A stretch of DNA of 31,298 bases from Collybia mongolica. Taxonomy: Eukaryota > Basidiomycota > Agaricomycetes > Agaricales > Clitocybaceae. Below the pieces are notes generated by a model. The model was not told the DNA's origin. It saw nothing but the letters and a program-made list of their open reading frames with translations, and ran no database searches. Where the stretch lies: positions 1-31,298 of the forward strand of contig JAAXNY010000018.1 in NCBI GenBank assembly GCA_013420905.1. Direction: 5' to 3'. Positions 1 through 12,300 of this stretch are shown here, piece by piece; within the stretch, counting starts at the first letter, position 1, and each line of letters starts with the position of its first letter. Position numbers and translations under genes: made by a program.

Positions 1-3000
1 CAGTTATTTTTTAAATGGAATGGCTTCAAAGGCAGATCTGGAATGTGCTCGGATTTTGCTTTTTGCCCCGTTTGCAGGGTAACAAATTTTCAGAACATGC
101 TCGCACACATCATGTCCCAATGGTTGTGTGTGTCTGTTACGAAATTGTATTACCTTGTAACCAGTTCGGAGCCGTTCTAGAGTCCAGACCCAACATACCG
201 AAGGTAACACATATGTACTAGGTTGTCAGCAAGTCATGCGCATATTCAGAATCTGGTCTGTAACGGAATACTCACAACAATCAAGGTATTAGGTCATAAC
301 CCTGCCTCGGAGTCGATTATCAAGACCGTGAGCCGGAATGCCAAAAAAACTACACACGTACCAAACTGTTCATCCAGGAACACCGCTTGGAAAGTGCACG
401 GAAACAAAATTCAAAATTTCGAGTCCTAGAGATCAGCGGTCTATTGCAAATCCCATTCCTCTTCGAATCCTGTCTGCAGCCATTTATTGATAATGTATAT
501 GTCTCCAGAAAACCAATGCCTGGTGCCAACGAACGTAGGAACACAAACCTCTAAATATCGACTTCCAGAGATTGCGGTTTGCAATGAAATCTTTACATAG
601 CTTTATGGGCCCTAGTTCGGGGCCAGATGTTAGAAAAAGCGAACTGGGAGGCGAACAAGAGTAGATACATGCCGATCAATCAAGGTATGATGCTTGAAAA
701 TACGCCGAAACGAAGTTCAGTTGGCTTTTTCGCCTTCCGGCCACCGAGGGTCTGCAACAGAATCTTGTCAATTCAACCTAGAATGTGTATGTCAAGAATT
801 CGATACAAACTAGAATACAATGGCTACAAGGCTACAAAAGATAAATGACCATGCAGCACTTACGGGGTTTGCAAAAACGAGTATGATATTTTGACTTCCG
901 GAGATTTAAGTTCACAATGACATCTTCGTGTTACGGACCCTAGTTCGGAGCCGGGTGGTAAGGTACCAACCTGGGCAACAAACGAGAGTACACACGTACC
1001 GAATAATCAAGGAACGGCGCTTGGATTACAACCGCCGAAACGAACATTGGTCGATTTTTGACTTCTGGCCGTCGGGATGTTCATATTATGTATGTTGAGA
1101 ACTCGATACAATGCAGAATACAACACCTACGCAAGATAATGGACATGCAGCACCTACGAGTGCTTGCGAAAAGAACGAAACTCGATGTTTTCGACTTTCG
1201 GAGATCGGGGTCTTGCAACGGAATCTTGGCCTTTGACTTCCGGAGATTGTGGGTTCAATGACGTTACAGACCCTGCTTCGGAGCCGGGTGTTAAACTAAG
1301 CAACCTGGGCGACGACCGAGAGTACACACATACAGAATAATCAAGGAACGGCGCTTGGAATACAGCCGCCGAAACTAACTTTGGTCGGCTTTTGACTTCT
1401 GGCCGTCGAGCTTTTGTACCAGAATGTTAATCATATCCTTCAGCCTGAATCACGTATGTTGAGGACTCTATACAACGTAGAACACAACAACTACGCAACG
1501 CTTACGAACCTGAAACTCGACTTCCGGAAATCGGGGTCTTGCAACGGAATCTCGGTCTTTACGGACCCTATGTAGTCCGAGGCCATTTAGTAGAAAAGCC
1601 GCTTGGAAGGCGAAAGAACGAGAATACGTACCTAATAACCAAGGAACGGTGCCTTGGAGCACACGCGCAAATGCCATTCCATCAAAGTAACTTGTGTCAT
1701 AAAAGGATCAGAGTTGTTGTATTTGCACTATGCACCAATGGATCTACGGGCAGCGCGTATGAAGCGTACAGGACCGAAAATTCATGGTAATTCAATGTGC
1801 ATGTTTCATTATTTCGGAGTTGTCTCAGGCTGCGCTTGGTCAGGAAAGCGGGGGGAAAGAATACGTATATACCAAATCACCCAGGAAAATCGCTTGCAAG
1901 GCGTGCCGGGACAAAAGTCGATATGCCGACTTCCGCAGACCAGGGGTTGAAATCTAGCCCTGCACCCCAAATTGATCGTTGGGAATGAGAAACTCAGAAG
2001 GCCAATTGTCAATGAATAGTCCCGTGAGGCGCTTGCAACCCGCCCAGAAAACGAAGCGAGATATTTCGGGGTTTGCAAACACAGCGAAACCCTGTGGGTG
2101 CACCATTTTGTCAGACGGAGACAGATAACGTCTGCTTACCGAGCATTTACCCGTACGGTTACCGGCAGGAACGTAATGCAATATAATGACTTCCGGGGAA
2201 CGGTGGTTTGCACTCATAATCGTGAGGCAACGCTCGGACATTCCCCTCCGGCACTGGGGTCGTTTCTTCAGAACATAAGCGGGAAGTGAAGAGATAACGC
2301 CTACGTACCAGCTATTATTCTCCTCGGCCGGGCATTTGCAGGAACGAAATTCGATATACCGACTTCCGCAGATCAGGGGTTCTGCGCCCGAATTGATTGT
2401 TGGGAATGAGGTATTCAGAAGGCCAATTGTCAATGAATACCATGTACATAGTCTCCGTGTCCCGCCCGGAAAGAAGCGAGATATTTCGGCTTCCCGGAAT
2501 TGGGGGGTTTGCAAATGCAGCGAAACCCTGTGGCTGCACCATTTCGTCAGAGGGGGGCAGATAACGTCTGCGTACTGATTATACCTCCGCCCGGTGCCTG
2601 CAGGGACGTAATGCAATATAATGACTTCCGGGGAACGGGGGTTCGCGCTCATAATCGTGAGGCAACGCTTGGACCTTCCCCGCCGGCACTGGGGTCGTTT
2701 CGTCAGAACGTAAGCGGGGAGTGAAAAGATAACGCCTACGTACCAGTTATTCCACCCGGCCGGCATTTGCAGGAACAGAATTCGATATTTTGACTTTCGG
2801 CGGGCAGGGGTTTGTAATTGCAACGGACTTCTCGGACGTTCCACGCCTGCACTAACATCGTTTCGTCGGAGTGCAAGCGAGAAGCAGAGATAACGCCCAC
2901 GCAGTACGTACCGAGTATTCCTCCACCCGACGCTTGTAGCAACGGAAATTCGATATTTGGACTTTTTCCGGGAAACGGGAGTCTAGTCCAACTCTCCGCC

Positions 3001-3560
3001 CTACGTCAGAGCTGTTTGTTATGCGGGAGCTGTCAGGGATGTGGGTGTACGTTATGTGCCGAATAGCCCAGGCACGGCGGTTGGGTGCGCGGAGATGAAG
3101 GGGGTTCGGAGCGGAGTGTTTGGTGTTTCTTTGGATTTGTAGCCACCGCCGGAGTGGTTGTGAAGTGGCGCTCTAGGCGGAGGGTGTGTACCGAGGTAAC
3201 AGGTGGTGAGGTTCGGTGGGTGGGGTAAAGTTTGGATTTGAGATTTCGCGTTCCGGCAACCGGGGTCGTGAGTGTGTTTCAGCGCGTTGGGTAGAGTTGG
3301 ATACGGCCTACACCGGAGCTGTCTGAAGAGAACGAATGAGTTCGGAAGCGAATAGGAAGGTGTTTACGTACCGAATAAGGTGGGAATGGGGCTTGGGGGT
3401 GATGTTTTTGCGATCCGGAGCGCGGGTCGTTTGCAGCCTAGCGGCGATTGAGTGTCGCTAGGTAGATGACGGCAGTGCGCGCGCAACGCCGGAAGGATGG
3501 AGGAGGTTGCAAGGATGCAGGGAAAATCAAACTTGAGATTTGGCGTTCCGGCGATCGGGG
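1..3560 (+). repeat. Degenerate tandem-repeat array, left copy
   Basis: A short core recurs throughout: GACTTCCGGAGAT or similar, followed by GGGGTTTGCAACGGAA-like sequence. Occurrences lie near 559, 735, 891, 1058, 1191, 1227, 1388, 1519, 1920, 2065, 2191, 2352, 2481, 2620, 2783, 2950, 3250 and 3540. Most spacings are 125-170 bp. A second landmark, ACGTACCGAATAATCAAGGAACGGCGCTTGG-like, recurs every ~165 or ~330 bp (for example 355, 993, 1325, 1627, 2303, 2738, 2905, 3366). Open frames here are short, are disrupted between the two copies, and resemble no known protein, so I treat them as chance frames. The class is unassigned: satellite-like or the remains of a nested element. Confidence 0.8.
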
Positions 3561-4927
3561 CTGTGGATAGGTTTGTGTGGTGTTCGTGGACATTGTTGAT
3601 TGTGTTGATCGTGTTAATCGTGAGTGCTGGAGGAAGGGTTGGGCAGACGTTGGAGAGTTGCAGGCATGAGAGCCGATTGGATTTTGTGTAGGGCAGGGTT
3701 GAGTGTACAGGCCATCGAGGGTAGTAGGTATGGGGTAAACGTGGTGTAGATCCACTTGGACAGTATTACGAGAGGTTACAGCAAGATGAATATAACGACG
3801 CGCCTAAAGTCCAAATGAATACATCCGATGCATTCTAGCCTTTTTCGGTTCCAATCTCATCGTTCGGGTTAGTATCGTTGTTCGGATTGACATCGTGTGT
3901 GGAAGATGGGGATTTGAAGACGAGGATGCAGTTGAGCGATTAGATGTTGAGCCAAGCGCGTGGGTCCGGCTCTGTATGAGTTTGTGTAGCTTGCAGGGAA
4001 TTGTCGCGCGCTTGTTGTGGGCCGTGTGACTGATTGTATAGAAAAAGAAACAGATTTTGGATGATTTAGTTGGGGTAAGATAGGGTGAATTCTGGATTCA
4101 GGCTGTACAAACTGTGGGAAGGATAAGGGCGGGAGGTGAGGAGGGAACTCTTGGAGATGTGAGGGAGGGCGGATTTCGGGGGCGAGGAAAGGAACGGAGA
4201 AGAGAGACGGAGTGTCGAGTGGAGGGAGAGGTGAGAGGACCGGAAGAAAAAAGACGGAAGTCGAATGCTCGGATAGGAATCGGGATGTCACTGATATCAA
4301 TATGTCATGAATTGGAATCACAAACCATAAACTTTACGAGCGACAAGTAAGAGGCCCGGAATGTAGGATCTAATTTGATACATTCTAAATCATAATGGGC
4401 ATCGATTAGCGATCGATGCGGTTTTAAGTAATTCTCGTCGAGTCGGAGGCAGGGAAGACGAATGCATCGAAACTATAAGTAAATCCATTAGCTTTGTGTT
4501 CCCTTCCTCTTGTCCACAAACCACATTTCCTCCTTCCAGTCCCTTTCCTCTTCCTCTCGATTCTCTCGAGTCAGTCCTGTGAACACGGAGCATTGCCACG
4601 TAACCTTGGCAGCCGGACAACACGTGACGCCCAGACCGGGCGGAAAAGTTTTTGTTTGGGTGGACTCATGGAAATGGGGAGCGTGGGAAAGAAAAGAACA
4701 CCTGCCCTCAGCTGGTTGCGGTGACTGCTGCTCCCTCCTCGACCCGGACGACATACGGCCGTTTTGCAGCCACAACAAGCGAACGCAACGTGTGTATAGC
4801 GCATTCGTAAACTGTTGACGCCGTGCTGACCCTGTTTCTGCCTTCTGGGTTCTGGCTGCTTAGGAAGGACGCTTGCGTGTCGTGTACCGTGTGGCGTATT
4901 GTATTACAGATATCTGACAGTACCGAA
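3561..4927. other. Purine-rich non-coding stretch and upstream region of the left gene copy
   Basis: I see no supported gene. The plus strand is rich in A and G (for example 4110-4260). A short TTGATTGTGTTGATCGTGTT-type simple repeat lies at 3593-3619. The longest frames on either strand are broken by indels relative to 13241-14607, which argues against coding. Near the 3' end are a perfect inverted repeat (4399-4419), a pyrimidine-rich tract (about 4500-4570) and a CACGTG (4621-4626), as in the promoter of the right copy. Confidence 0.6.
4399..4419. promoter_or_regulatory. Perfect 8-bp inverted repeat, candidate protein-binding site (left copy)
   Basis: GCATCGAT and ATCGATGC are separated by 5 bp (TAGCG). 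The same site is at 14078-14098, about 510 bp upstream of the likely start codon of the intact gene. Dyad symmetry of this size would suit a dimeric regulator, but no known fungal factor is implied. Confidence 0.3.
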
Positions 4928-7006
4928 ATGGGGATCTTACATGCCAATGTACCGAGTAGCTCCCCTTCCCCACTCAGACGCAGTGCGCGCAGGGTCTCGG
5001 ATGCACCACGACCGCCCACACCGTCCTCTGCTCACAAATCCAAGTCTACGATCACCACCACTACCACAATAGCTCCGCCGGGACCGGTACGAGCAAACAG
5101 AGCCCCCTCGCACTCCCCAACGCAGCGAGGACCAAAAAATCAGGACCACCAACCAAGGACAATCCCCGTAAGCGGGAACCACCACCAAGCTCGCCCCGTG
5201 CGGCGAGAGCGGAGAAACGCAGGCGAGTGGACCCTACAGGTGTACAGGCTTCGTCCAGTCCCCACCGACGCCGGTGCATACACATACACTGAGAAAGCGC
5301 AAGATGAGTACGGCCGTTCCAGCCGCGGATCCACTGCCCAGCCCAACGGCCAGCAGCAGCAAGCGGAGAAAAGAGAATACTTACAAGAGCCCCGGGCGTA
5401 CGGGAGGCGAAGAGAAAGAGGGTAAAGATGTGCGTTGCTAGCTTATTTTTTCTTGCTCGCTGATGCGCATGTTAACAATGAGTCGGTACAGACCCGGGCT
5501 GGGATTCGTGTGTTGGGGTGCGAGAACCCACCCGTGCTCGGTGCGAAAGACCAGCAGGTGCAGGGCAAGATAGCGGGCGACGCAGGTCGCTCCGGCTGAG
5601 CTTCCCCTTCACGTCAACCGCGGGCCAAGCGCTCAATCACTCGTCCTGCAAATCCGGGCCATCCAACCCAACCCCACCCCCCACCTCTCCCTTAACGCGC
5701 ATCTCCCCATCTCCCTCCGACCTACAACCGCAACCTCCCCAGCCCCGCAAACGCGGACGGCCACCGAAACGATTGGCAGGCCCTCCACCGAGCCGAACGC
5801 TGGTGACTTCGCCTCCACGTCCCCCCGCGCCCGCTCTTCCCCCCGTTTCTGGTACCGAGTCGCTACTACATCCCCACACAATTCACCCACCTCGCCGACG
5901 TCGTCACTCCCACCTTCCTTCCTGCTCCCGCACCAGAACCAGATACACGCTCCGACGCCGAACAAGCCGTCCCCCTTTGCGGAACCGCGGCCACTTAGAC
6001 GGTCTACGAGGCTGTCGCTGTCGATATCCTCAGAACCGGCGCATATATCGACTGGGAATGAGGTGAAACGTCCGCCGACTCCGAGGCCGCCGTTTGAGGC
6101 TGCGGGTATTGGTGCGAGTGCGAGTAAGGGGCGGATGATTGTGCGAGAGGAAGGGACAAGTATGGCTACTCCCACCGTGTCAATGGGAGGGAAGAAGACG
6201 GGCAGCCCACTGGGGTTGGAGGTTGTGGCTGGGGATGAACGAGTGTCGATATCGACACCGATGCCAACGCCAACCGCTGTGTTTGATTGGCTGGTAACGC
6301 CGGTGACGCGGGCGCTGACGCCCATCACGATCCCGGCTGGCCCTAGTCCTGCAGTATTGGGTGGGGATGGGTGTCCGGAGTGTGAGGCTCCTGCTCCGAC
6401 ATCCGAGGCCAAATCGACAGCGAAGCCGAAGTGCGAGCCCGAGTTAGAGTTCGAGTCATGGTCAAGCGTCGAGCCTGGGATACCGACTTCTTCGGGGTTG
6501 GTGGGGCCTGCGGTGCCGCCTTTGACGAGTATGGGGACTGGACTCACTCCGGGGGAGATGGAGCCGGTGTCGCTGCTTACGCCGACACCACCACCACCGA
6601 CACTGTTAACAGAACCATTGAGTGCAATGATGAAAACAGAGGCAGAGGAGACGCCGGGGACACCGCACCTCCCGGCGGCGGCGCTCCCCCTACCCGTTCC
6701 AGGGCGGGGGCAGGTGCCGAATCTGCAAATAGAAATACCGGAGGCGGGGGTAGGCGACTATGCGATGGAGGTGTCGATGCAGATGGGTTTACGAGGGGCG
6801 GGAGGAGGGCCAACAAGGGATGGACGAGGGTCAGAATCAGGGCCAGGAGCAGCATCAGAGTCAGCATATGGCTGTGAGGGCAGGGGCAGGTGGCGTGGTG
6901 GGAGGAACCGCTGCATATCGAGAAGGAGTGGACGCTTTGGGAAGTTGCGTGCCGGATGCGCGTTTGGGAAATGTGAGTGTTCTCCCCCATTATATTTCGT
7001 CTTGAG
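4928..7006 (+). pseudogene. Truncated, frameshifted copy of the AT-hook gene (exons 1-2 only)
   Basis: This is the left-copy counterpart of 14608-16688. The start codon (4928), intron 1 (5430-5491) and the donor of intron 2 (6973) are all recognisable. Relative to the intact copy it lacks single bases near 5066, 5255, 5564 and 5857 and has extra bases near 6789 and 6874, so the frame is lost in exon 1. Exon 3 is absent: homology stops 33 bp into intron 2. The AT-hook coding sequence is still there but out of frame with the start. As read it cannot make the full protein. If the indels are sequencing errors, the 3' truncation would still remain. Confidence 0.8.
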
Positions 7007-8764
7007 TATGAGAGTGAGTTGAGTGACGTGAATGTGACGAGGATGACTCGTCTGAGGTAGAGCTTTTGTTGGCGGGGTGTGTCCCGCTGCTCTACGATGT
7101 GTATGTACGATACCCGGTATACATGGCTTTGCAACCAAACAACCACAAAAGCTAGAGCGAATGAGAGAGCAGAAACGTAAGCAAAAGTCAAGAATTCACT
7201 CTGTCCGAAACGCCACGACGAGACTACTACCCTAATCGGTGCCTGAACTCGCATGCCAGACCATACCGAATCTCGACACTTCGAGAATCTGCAAAAACAG
7301 CACCAGCAGTAGCGTCGAAACAAGAGACTATCTATGAAAACAGAACAGGTTAGTGCACTCAATAGCACGAAAAAAGCGCAATCTACTCACAGTGCCTCAC
7401 ATTGTTCCATTGCCCTTTTCCGACATCGAGTAACTAAAAAAACAGAACATGTCAGCCTACTCAATGCCATGAAAAATGTCAATTTACTCACAGTTCAGTC
7501 CCCGTGTATCCGCATGACCATCTGTTGGTTTTATCAAGAATTGTCAAAAAAAGAATGGGTTGGCACAAGAAATGGCAGATTACTCAAACACTACTCAGTA
7601 CTCAGCGTGTAACGACAATTTCCAAGTTTTGACCTCGAAATCATGCCTAAGCCGTTGTTCTGATAGATTTGGTGACATTTGTAAGTAGATGCTGTTCTCC
7701 ATCTGACGGCCCAGAATGCAAATAGCAACGTGGAAGGTCAGAATCCATATCTGAATGCTATAGGTTGGGGGTAGTGTGTTGTGTAGAAGTCTGTGATGGC
7801 TATAAAGCGATGAAAGTATGTCGCCTCGGGACTAAGGTAACTGTGGGATGAAAGTATGTTGTCCTCGAGTAGTGCGCACTGTTGTATGTTTCTCGTCCAG
7901 TCTTCCAGCATTATGGTCTGAGTAATTGGTCCATGTCATATTCCATGTTTGGGTACATGACTGTTGAGGTGCAGTATTCCATCTGTGAGGGCAAATGGCG
8001 GATGACAATATATCATGTCGAAGCATGCCCAAGTCTGAAGTCAGCCAAGCAGCAAGAACGAAAAATTTACTAACACACCTTATTCTCTCCAAGAATCCGT
8101 ACCCCCCACACCTCCCACCCACACCCATCACTACATCCCAAGGCCTTTTGGCGGATGCAATTATGTCGTGTTGGACTACTTGGTGATATATTGATGCATG
8201 CTGGCCAGTAAACCTACACACAATACAAGTCAGCTATCGTAACCAGCATTGTTGAACAAAATCTCTCACTTTCAATGTATAATACCCTGTCACCCAATCT
8301 AAAACTGTCATGGATGTCGAAACCATAGATCAGCTTTGTCTCACACACGAACCAAATAGTGCTTACCAAACGCTGACTTCTTCACAACTCCCATTAACGT
8401 TCCATCATGGAGAATATAGTTGGTGAATCCATGGCCGTGATAAATCCAGGTGTGATTGTAGCATATCAGCCAAGCATAAGCTCTGCATAGGAATGGGGTA
8501 TTTTGTTCTGCACCCTCGCCACAATTTCCACCTTTTTAACTCTTTGGCAGGCTTTGTTCATCCCTGTCAAAGTCCCTGAACTAACATCAATTGATTTTCT
8601 ACGTAACACACTTTGCATATGTCCGTCTTACTATCTCGCTTCTGAATATTCTAATTACAGCCTGATCATCAATTTTATGACAGCATCCCACCCTCTACAC
8701 TGGTGGAGCCATCACCTTATTCAACGGGTCAACCAAATTTCCCCTCCACCCTACCTCAACTCAT
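7007..8764. other. Spacer between duplicate segments, no supported gene
   Basis: The open frames are short and overlapping on both strands, and none shows a recognisable domain. The first 22 bp (7007-7028) match exon 3 of the intact gene at 16904-16925. Short direct repeats occur: GATGAAAGTATGT at 7809 and 7848, and a GGCGGATG-containing pair near 7996 and 8151. Base composition is AT-richer than in the gene regions. Confidence 0.55.
7337..7492 (+). repeat. Two diverged tandem copies of a ~55-bp unit, ~102 bp apart
   Basis: Both units begin AAAACAGAACA and end TACTCACAGT, with CTCAAT(A/G)(G/C)CA(C/T)GAAAAA between. They lie at about 7337-7391 and 7439-7492. The open frame spanning them reads through the repeat and looks incidental. 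Confidence 0.5.
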
Positions 8765-9290
8765 AACCTGGCTCAGAGTAGGGCCGAGGATTGGACACAT
8801 CCAGCAGACCCCCATTCTCCGGAAGTCCAAATATCATTTTTTGTTCAGCGTGGCGCACCATGATTCAGTACGGAGGCATTGTCTATCCACTTCCTGTCTT
8901 CACCCTGACAGAACAATGCTATGCTGGTGCAGGCTTGGGATGTCCAACCGTTTTGTTACAAACCCCCGATCCCCGGAAGTTGAAATATCGAATTTCATTC
9001 CTGCAGGTACAGGGGTGTTATCTCTCCACTTCCCACTAATTCTCTGACCGAACAATCCCAGTGCAGGCTTGGAATATCCGAGCATTTTGCTGCGACAAAC
9101 CCTTGTTTCCCGGAAATTAAAATATCACCTCTAGTACCTAATTATGCTTGCCACAGTTGTATTTTTACCACATTGCAATTTTTACCGCATCGTGGATCTC
9201 TTGTAATCCAAATTTACGTTGAAACCTTGTCAGTGTGGATATCAGAATTGGTAGGTACATACTGAAGCGCCGGAAGTCGAAATCTTAAGT
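8765..9290 (-). repeat. Inverted units of the same tandem-repeat family
   Basis: Four motifs that are reverse complements of the array core occur near 8815, 8975, 9105 and 9265 (form CCGGAAGTYGAAATATC), about 130-160 bp apart. Around them are reverse-complement matches to other unit landmarks: TGCAGGCTTGGAATATCCGA, GTTATCTCTCC, and CGACAAACCC. They lie directly left of the right array copy but in the opposite orientation, giving a head-to-head arrangement near 9290-9339. Confidence 0.75.
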
Positions 9291-9338
9291 TTTGTCTTTT
9301 GCACATCTTGGAAAATATCTCGTTCGTATTGACCGCGC

Positions 9339-12300
9339 CAGTTACATTTTTAAATGGAATGGCTTCAAAGGCAGATCTGGAATGTGCTCGGATTTTGCTT
9401 TTTGCCCCGTTTGCAGGGTAACAAATTTTCAGAACATGCTCTCGCACACATCATGTCCCAATGGTTGTGTGTGTCTGTTACGAAATTGTATTACCTTGTA
9501 ACCAGTTCGGAGCCGTTCTAGAGTCCAGACCCAACATACCGAAGGTAACACATATGTACTAGGTTGTCAGCAAGTCATGCGCATATTCAGAATCTGGTCT
9601 GTAACGGAATACTCACAACAATCAAGGTATTAGGTCATAACCCTGCCTCGGAGTCGATTATCAAGACCGTGAGCCGGAATGCCAAAAAACTACACACGTA
9701 CCAAACTGTTCATCCAGGAACACCGCTTGGAAAGTGCACGGAAACAAAATTCAAAATTTCGAGTCCTAGAGATCAGCGGTCTATTGCAAATCCCATTCCT
9801 CTTCGAATCCTGTCTGCAGCCATTTATTGATAATGTATATGTCTCCAGAAAACCAATGCCTGGTGCCAACGAACGTAGGAACACAAACCTCTAAATATCG
9901 ACTTCCAGAGATTGCGGTTTGCAATGAAATCTTTACATAGCTTTATGGGCCCTAGTTCGGGGCCAGATGTTAGAAAAAGCGAACTGGGAGGCGAACAAGA
10001 GTAGATACATGCCGATCAATCAAGGTATGATGCTTGAAAATACGCCGAAACGAAGTTCAGTTGGCTTTTTCGCCTTCCGGCCACCGAGGGTCTGCAACAG
10101 AATCTTGTCAATTCAACCTAGAATGTGTATGTCAAGAATTCGATACAAACTAGAATACAATGGCTACAAGGCTACAAAAGATAAATGACCATGCAGCACT
10201 TACGGGGTTTGCAAAAACGAGTATGATATTTTGACTTCCGGAGATTTAAGTTCACAATGACATCTTCGTGTTACGGACCCTAGTTCGGAGCCGGGTGGTA
10301 AGGTACCAACCTGGGCAACAAACGAGAGTACACACGTACCGAATAATCAAGGAACGGCGCTTGGATTACAACCGCCGAAACGAACATTGGTCGATTTTTG
10401 ACTTCTGGCCGTCGGGATGTTCATATTATGTATGTTGAGAACTCGATACAATGCAGAATACAACACCTACGCAAGATAATGGACATGCAGCACCTACAAG
10501 TGCTTGGAACTCGATGTTTTCGACTTTCAGAGATTGGGGTCTTGCAACGGAATCTTGGTCTTTGACTTCCGGAGATTTAAGTTCACAATGACATCTTCGC
10601 GTTACAGACCCTAGTTCGGAGCCGGGTGTTAAGGTACCAACCTAGGCGACAAACGAGAGTACACATGTACCGAATAATCAAAGAACGGTGCTTGGAATAC
10701 AACCGCCGAAATGAACATTGGTCGATTTTTGACTTCTGGCCATCGGGATGTTCATTATGTATGTTGAGAACTCGATACAATGCAGAATACAACACCTACG
10801 CAAGATAATGGACATGCAGCACCTACGAGTGCTTGCGAAAAGAACGAAACTCGATGTTTCGACTTTCGGAGATCGGGGTCTTGCAACGGAATCTTGGCCT
10901 TTGACTTCCGGAGATTGTGGGTTCACAATGACGTTACAGACCCTGCTTCGGAGCCGGGTGTTAAACTAAGCAACCTGGGCGACGACCGAGAGTACACACA
11001 TACAGAATAATCAAGGAACGGCGCTTGGAATACAGCCGCCGAAACTAACTTTGGTCGGCTTTGACTTCTGGCCGTCGAGCTTTTGTACCAGAATGTTAAT
11101 CATATCCTTCAGCCTGAATCACGTATGTTGAGGACTCTATACAACGTAGAACACAACAACTACGCAACGCTTACGAACCTGAAACTCGACTTCCGGAAAT
11201 CGGGGTCTTGCAACGGAATCTCGGTCTTTACGGACCCTATGTAGTCCGAGGCCATTTAGTAGAAAAGCCGCTTGGAAGGCGAAAGAACGAGAATACGTAC
11301 CTAATAACCAAGGAACGGTGCCTTGGAGCACACGCGCAAATGCCATTCCATCAAAGTAACTTGTGTCATAAAAGGATCAGAGTTGTTGTATTTGCACTAT
11401 GCACCAATGGATCTACGGGCAGCGCGTATGAAGCGTACAGGACCGAAAATTCATGGTAATTCAATGTGCATGTTTCATTATTTCGGAGTTGTCTCAGGCT
11501 GCGCTTGGTCAGGAAAGCGGGGGGAAAGAATACGTATATACCAAATCACCCAGGAAAATCGCTTGCAAGGCGTGCCGGGACAAAAGTCGATATGCCGACT
11601 TCCGCAGACCAGGGGTTGAAATCTAGCCCTGCACCCCAAATTGATCGTTGGGAATGAGAAACTCAGAAGGCCAATTGTCAATGAATAGTCTCCGTGAGGC
11701 GCTTGCAACCCGCCCAGAAAACGAAGCGAGATATTTCGGGGTTTGCAAACACAGCGAAACCCTGTGGGTGCACCATTTTGTCAGACGGAGACAGATAACG
11801 TCTGCTTACCGAGCATTTACCCGTACGGTTACCGGCAGGAACGTAATGCAATATAATGACTTCCGGGGAACGGTGGTTTGCACTCATAATCGTGAGGCAA
11901 CGCTCGGACATTCCCCTCCGGCACTGGGGTCGTTTCTTCAGAACATAAGCGGGAAGTGAAGAGATAACGCCTACGTACCAGCTATTATTCTCCTCGGCCG
12001 GGCATTTGCAGGAACGAAATTCGATATACCGACTTCCGCAGATCAGGGGTTCTGCGCCCGAATTGATTGTTGGGAATGAGGTATTCAGAAGGCCAATTGT
12101 CAATGAATACCATGTACATAGTCTCCGTGTCCCGCCCGGAAAAGAAGCGAGATATTTCGGCTTCCCGGAATTGGGGGGTTTGCAAATGCAGCGAAACCCT
12201 GTGGCTGCACCATTTCGTCAGAGGGGGGCAGATAACGTCTGCGTACTGATTATACCTCCGCCCGGTGCCTGCAGGGACGTAATGCAATATAATGACTTCC

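Larger units (their letters stand above)
1..7006. repeat. Left copy of a segmental direct duplication (cut by window start)
   Basis: This stretch aligns almost base for base with 9339-16688. The offset is 9339 at the left end and 9682 at the right end. Of the 343-bp difference, 329 bp is one extra tandem unit in the right copy. The remaining ~14 bp is the net of many one- or two-base indels. Identity ends after the shared CTTGAG at 7001-7006, which lies inside intron 2 of the gene carried by the segment. The left limit is unknown because the window begins inside the copy. Substitutions are rare; examples are near 4640 and 6899. Either a recent tandem duplication or an assembly duplication would produce this. 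Confidence 0.95.

Noticed and set aside
1954..2844. 296-codon minus-strand frame in the repeat array
   Set aside because: It reads through several tandem units and its translation repeats with them. The right copy splits it by indels. No known domain.
3869..4321. 150-codon minus-strand open frame, Pro/Ser-rich
   Set aside because: It is the complement of a purine-rich tract and is broken differently in the second copy (13450-14006). It has no domain.
5633..6547. 304-codon minus-strand frame (also 15320-16231)
   Set aside because: A shadow of the GC-rich coding exon 2 on the opposite strand. Composition is Gly/Val/Ser-rich with no domain.
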